A stretch of 64,000 bases of DNA from NCBI GenBank assembly GCA_034669965.1, contig JAXMOK010000012.1, positions 1 through 64,000 of the forward strand, in the 5' to 3' direction. Positions 61,745 to 64,000 of the stretch are shown here, piece by piece (within the stretch, counting starts at the first letter, position 1; each line of letters opens with the position of its first letter). Both the position numbers and the translations under genes were made by a program. Origin of the DNA: HXMU1420-13 sp034669965 (lineage in GTDB: Bacteria; Bacteroidota; Rhodothermia; Balneolales; Balneolaceae). The notes under the pieces are model-generated. The model was not told the DNA's origin. It did no database searches and saw nothing but the letters and a program-made list of their open reading frames with translations.

Positions 61745-62824
61745 ATGCTCCGATTCTTCCGTCAAATCCGCCAAAAGCTCATCCAACAAGAAAATATGCG
61801 CAAATATATCTGGTACGCTTTAGGTGAGATTTTACTCGTGATGATTGGGATTTTGCTGGCATTGCAGGTTAATAATTGGAACGAAGAAAGAAAGCAGGAA
61901 GAAGTTGCGATTAAAATGCTTACAGATCTGGGAATGGATATTGAGAGAACCGTAATCAACAGTGCAGCATTTGAGGAGAATTATATGTCCTCATTTTTAT
62001 ACGTGGATAGCCTTCACACAAGTATATTAAATGATAGTCTGGATCAATTTCTTCTAAATAGACCGTATATGGAAAGTTCGTTTAGGAGAAACCTTGTAAA
62101 TAATCCCATGATTAACAGTGTTGGCGGTTTTGGATACCTCTATAATGAGAATATCAATATCATTTTAGAAAATGAGAGGAATTATCCTGAGCAATATGGT
62201 CGGGCACTAAATCGCGTACGCAGATTAGAAGCATCTTTTCAGTCGATGGTGAATCAATCATCTGCAATGAATGTTCTAGAGCAGGAGGTCGTAAAATACT
62301 TGAGTGATCAGAAATGGTTTAATAGGCTTGATAAGGAAAGTATTGAGCAGCGTATTCAATTCTTCCATAACGACACGTATTATCGAAACCGCTTAATTCA
62401 ATACAACGAGTTACAAAAGCTATTTTTAAATCAGTTTGACATATACAGGAAATACCAGCTCTTTTACTGGCTTGAATTTCAAACACTGGTTAATAAAAAG
62501 GGTTTTGAAGAACTAATTCCCATATTAGAAAATGCCGGACTGAATCGAGCAGAAGAAGTTCCGTGCAATACCGAATATATTGAGAACCCCGTTCATACTT
62601 TTTTTTACTGGAACATAGTGTATAACAATACCGATGAACCGGTCGATTTATTTGTCCGATACCCTAATTCCAAAGAGCAAATGTATTATTCTACGTTAGA
62701 ACCGGGTGGTTTTAGTGCTAGATATACAAATAAGGAAACACCCTATTTGCAAGTTGGAAAGAACAACACTTGTGAACGGCAATTTACGACAAGCTGGAAT
62801 AACTTTGTGGTGATTGATCCATGA
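61745..62824 (+). CDS. DUF6090 family membrane protein (359 aa)
   Basis: 'MLRFFRQIRQKLIQQENMRK', then one membrane helix in 'YALGEILLVMIGILLALQVN' followed by 'NWNEERKQEE', is the DUF6090 N-terminus. A helical region to about 245 and a strand-rich end ('NIVYNNTDEPVDLFVRYPNS') complete it. One helix with the bulk outside the cytosol is predicted. Function unknown. A second, diverged copy follows at 63045. Confidence 0.83.
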   Translation: MLRFFRQIRQKLIQQENMRKYIWYALGEILLVMIGILLALQVNNWNEERKQEEVAIKMLTDLGMDIERTVINSAAFEENYMSSFLYVDSLHTSILNDSLDQFLLNRPYMESSFRRNLVNNPMINSVGGFGYLYNENINIILENERNYPEQYGRALNRVRRLEASFQSMVNQSSAMNVLEQEVVKYLSDQKWFNRLDKESIEQRIQFFHNDTYYRNRLIQYNELQKLFLNQFDIYRKYQLFYWLEFQTLVNKKGFEELIPILENAGLNRAEEVPCNTEYIENPVHTFFYWNIVYNNTDEPVDLFVRYPNSKEQMYYSTLEPGGFSARYTNKETPYLQVGKNNTCERQFTTSWNNFVVIDP

Positions 62825-62891
62825 GTCTACGCTTTATCCGCCACGAACGGTTTGTTATATCAATAACATTAAACAATAGTTTAACCCAGAA

Positions 62892-62993
62892 TTTGTCATG
62901 TCGAGCTGTGCCGAGACATCTACAAAGTACAGTTGAAGATTCAGATGAACTACATTTCTTCCCTTCGATGGGCTTAGGGATCGAAATGACAAA
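62892..62993. repeat. Dispersed element copy 3
   Basis: TTTGTCATGTCGAGCTGTGC ... CCTTCGATGGGCTTAGGGAT, then CGAAATGACAAA and the DUF6090 leader ATCAGCGTAATCCATTAAT. A 62-codon frame (62821-63009) spanning it is not counted as a gene. Confidence 0.75.
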
Positions 62994-63044
62994 GCTAAGA
63001 TCAGCGTAATCCATTAATCCATAAAATCCTCGATTCAAACACTT

Positions 63045-64000
63045 ATGCTACGCTTCTTCCGACAAATTCGCCAAAAACTCATCGAACAAGAAAATATGCG
63101 AAAATATGTATGGTATGCTTTAGGGGAAATCTTTCTTGTAGTGATTGGAATTCTTATTGCGCTACAGGTTAACAACTGGAATGAGGAGAGAAAAAATCGA
63201 CAACAAGTTTTGGCTACCTTTCAAGAAATTCAAAATGATTTATATACTGATATTCTGGAAGTGGACAGATATATAAACTACAATATCATATTGGACTCTC
63301 TGATCCAAAAAGTGTTTTCTGATACACTTACTATTGAGGATTACCAGTCGGATAACTCTTTTCAGCTGACGGTTTTAATGCCGACTGAAAACACATTTTT
63401 ACTTCATGAAAATGGATACAAAAAGTTGACGACATTGAGTAGTAAAGACCATTATGCTTCGATTACCAATTCACTACAAGATCTGTATGTAAATATTCAG
63501 AATAGCATAATTTCATTTCAGTCTAATAGTAATGAGCTAGCGAATGAGTACAGGGCATATTTAAGAAAAAACTACAACTGGTATGCAACCCATTTAAGTA
63601 TTGTTGAGACTTCTACTGAGCAAATTGAATTTTATTTACATGACCCTATCTATAAAAATTATCTTAAAGATTACAATAATGACATCATCAATAGCCAAAT
63701 TCCTATGCGCTCTTTTCGTCATAGAGCAATATTAGCGTATAAAGAAATTCACGCTCTGCTTAAAGAGCATGGCTATGACAACGAAATGCCGGAATTTATA
63801 AGTGAGTTCTATAAACCAATTACTGAAGTCATACAGGAACGTGCCGGAGTTTACTATTCACAAGAATTCGACCAACGTATGGTTTTAGATTATGAAGATG
63901 GTGAGTTGATTATAACTGAAGGAGTAGTCAATCATGGCGATCCAAGTCTAGATGGCAATGGTACATTATATGCTTACGGAAGTAATGATTGGTATTACGC
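63045..64000 (+). CDS. DUF6090 family membrane protein, cut by window end
   Basis: 'MLRFFRQIRQKLIEQENMRK', membrane helix 'YALGEIFLVVIGILIALQVN' and 'NWNEERKNRQQ' match the copy at 61745 closely; the remainder ('FQEIQNDLYTDILEVDRYIN', 'YRAYLRKNYNWYATHLSIVE') is diverged. It is open to the last base (318 codons seen), so the C-terminus is missing. Its leader repeats that of the upstream copy. Confidence 0.85.
   Translation, partial: MLRFFRQIRQKLIEQENMRKYVWYALGEIFLVVIGILIALQVNNWNEERKNRQQVLATFQEIQNDLYTDILEVDRYINYNIILDSLIQKVFSDTLTIEDYQSDNSFQLTVLMPTENTFLLHENGYKKLTTLSSKDHYASITNSLQDLYVNIQNSIISFQSNSNELANEYRAYLRKNYNWYATHLSIVETSTEQIEFYLHDPIYKNYLKDYNNDIINSQIPMRSFRHRAILAYKEIHALLKEHGYDNEMPEFISEFYKPITEVIQERAGVYYSQEFDQRMVLDYEDGELIITEGVVNHGDPSLDGNGTLYAYGSNDWYY

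Noticed and set aside
62821..63009. 62-codon frame overlapping the DUF6090 stop as ATGA and ending 'GLGIEMTKLRSA'.
   Set aside because: The overlap looks operon-like, but the frame is made of dispersed element copy 3, and the same tail appears in the 61506 chimera.

Overview
The window looks like a chromosomal segment of a Bacteroidota-type bacterium, most probably a Balneolaceae/Rhodothermota relative. I infer this from the type IX secretion (T9SS) signature (a PorX-like regulator, and a metalloprotease with a C-terminal sorting domain built around an 'NYPNPFNPST' motif), from many genes with no clear Shine-Dalgarno or with TTG/GTG starts, and from tandem 'ELKRRxVFxVATAY' membrane/TPR proteins. 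Most backbone genes are intact housekeeping genes. I see no tRNA, rRNA or CRISPR.

Layout. 0.1-4.7 kb: NAD synthesis (nadA, nadC) with a divergent cysteine desulfurase and a DsbA-like lipoprotein. 4.8-7.3 kb: DUF3667 protein, gamma-carbonic anhydrase, hemW. 7.3-9.0 kb: an HU protein paired with an unusual HU-acidic linker-membrane helix-LysM protein. 9.1-24.9 kb: an unrecognised 324-aa protein, a T9SS-exported metalloprotease, trhO, an RluA-type synthase, a hydrolase, a ComEA-like protein, porX, tsaE, a FitAB/VapBC-type pair, pnuC, an HsdR_N protein, yidC-rnpA-rpmH, a four-repeat DUF7282 lipoprotein and a sterol desaturase family protein. 25.1-29.2 kb: a small protein and secA.

29.3-36.9 kb is an accessory island bounded by two nearly identical direct repeats of about 38 bp. 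It holds three orphan RHS-type toxin tips, each followed directly by an AT-rich putative immunity gene. These are interleaved with intact, decayed and fragmentary REP-associated tyrosine transposases (RAYTs) and their palindromic REP elements. Two RAYT families (A and B) each keep company with their own REP family; a third pair (C) lies at 48.3-49.1 kb.

37.0-50.2 kb: a ROK/polyphosphate-glucokinase paralogue that has lost catalytic residues, a TPR protein, a VOC protein, a LysR regulator divergent from a complete histidine-utilisation cluster (hutH-hutU-hutI-hutG), MarR, an AhpD-like protein, a DMT permease, RAYT-C, the intact glucokinase paralogue and a DksA/TraR protein. 50.3-59.1 kb: four tandem paralogues of a three-helix membrane + TolB-like + TPR protein. 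59.1-64.0 kb: an MFS permease, small proteins, a GxxExxY protein and a repeat-rich array of DUF6090 membrane proteins that runs off the right edge.

Best candidates for something undescribed: (i) the HU-TM-LysM protein, which could tie the nucleoid to peptidoglycan; (ii) the RHS-tip/immunity cassette bank built on RAYT/REP repeats; (iii) the ROK pseudokinase; (iv) the four tandem TM-TolB-TPR proteins; (v) the DUF6090 array with duplicated 5' ends. All functional statements come from motifs read by eye; no database search was run.
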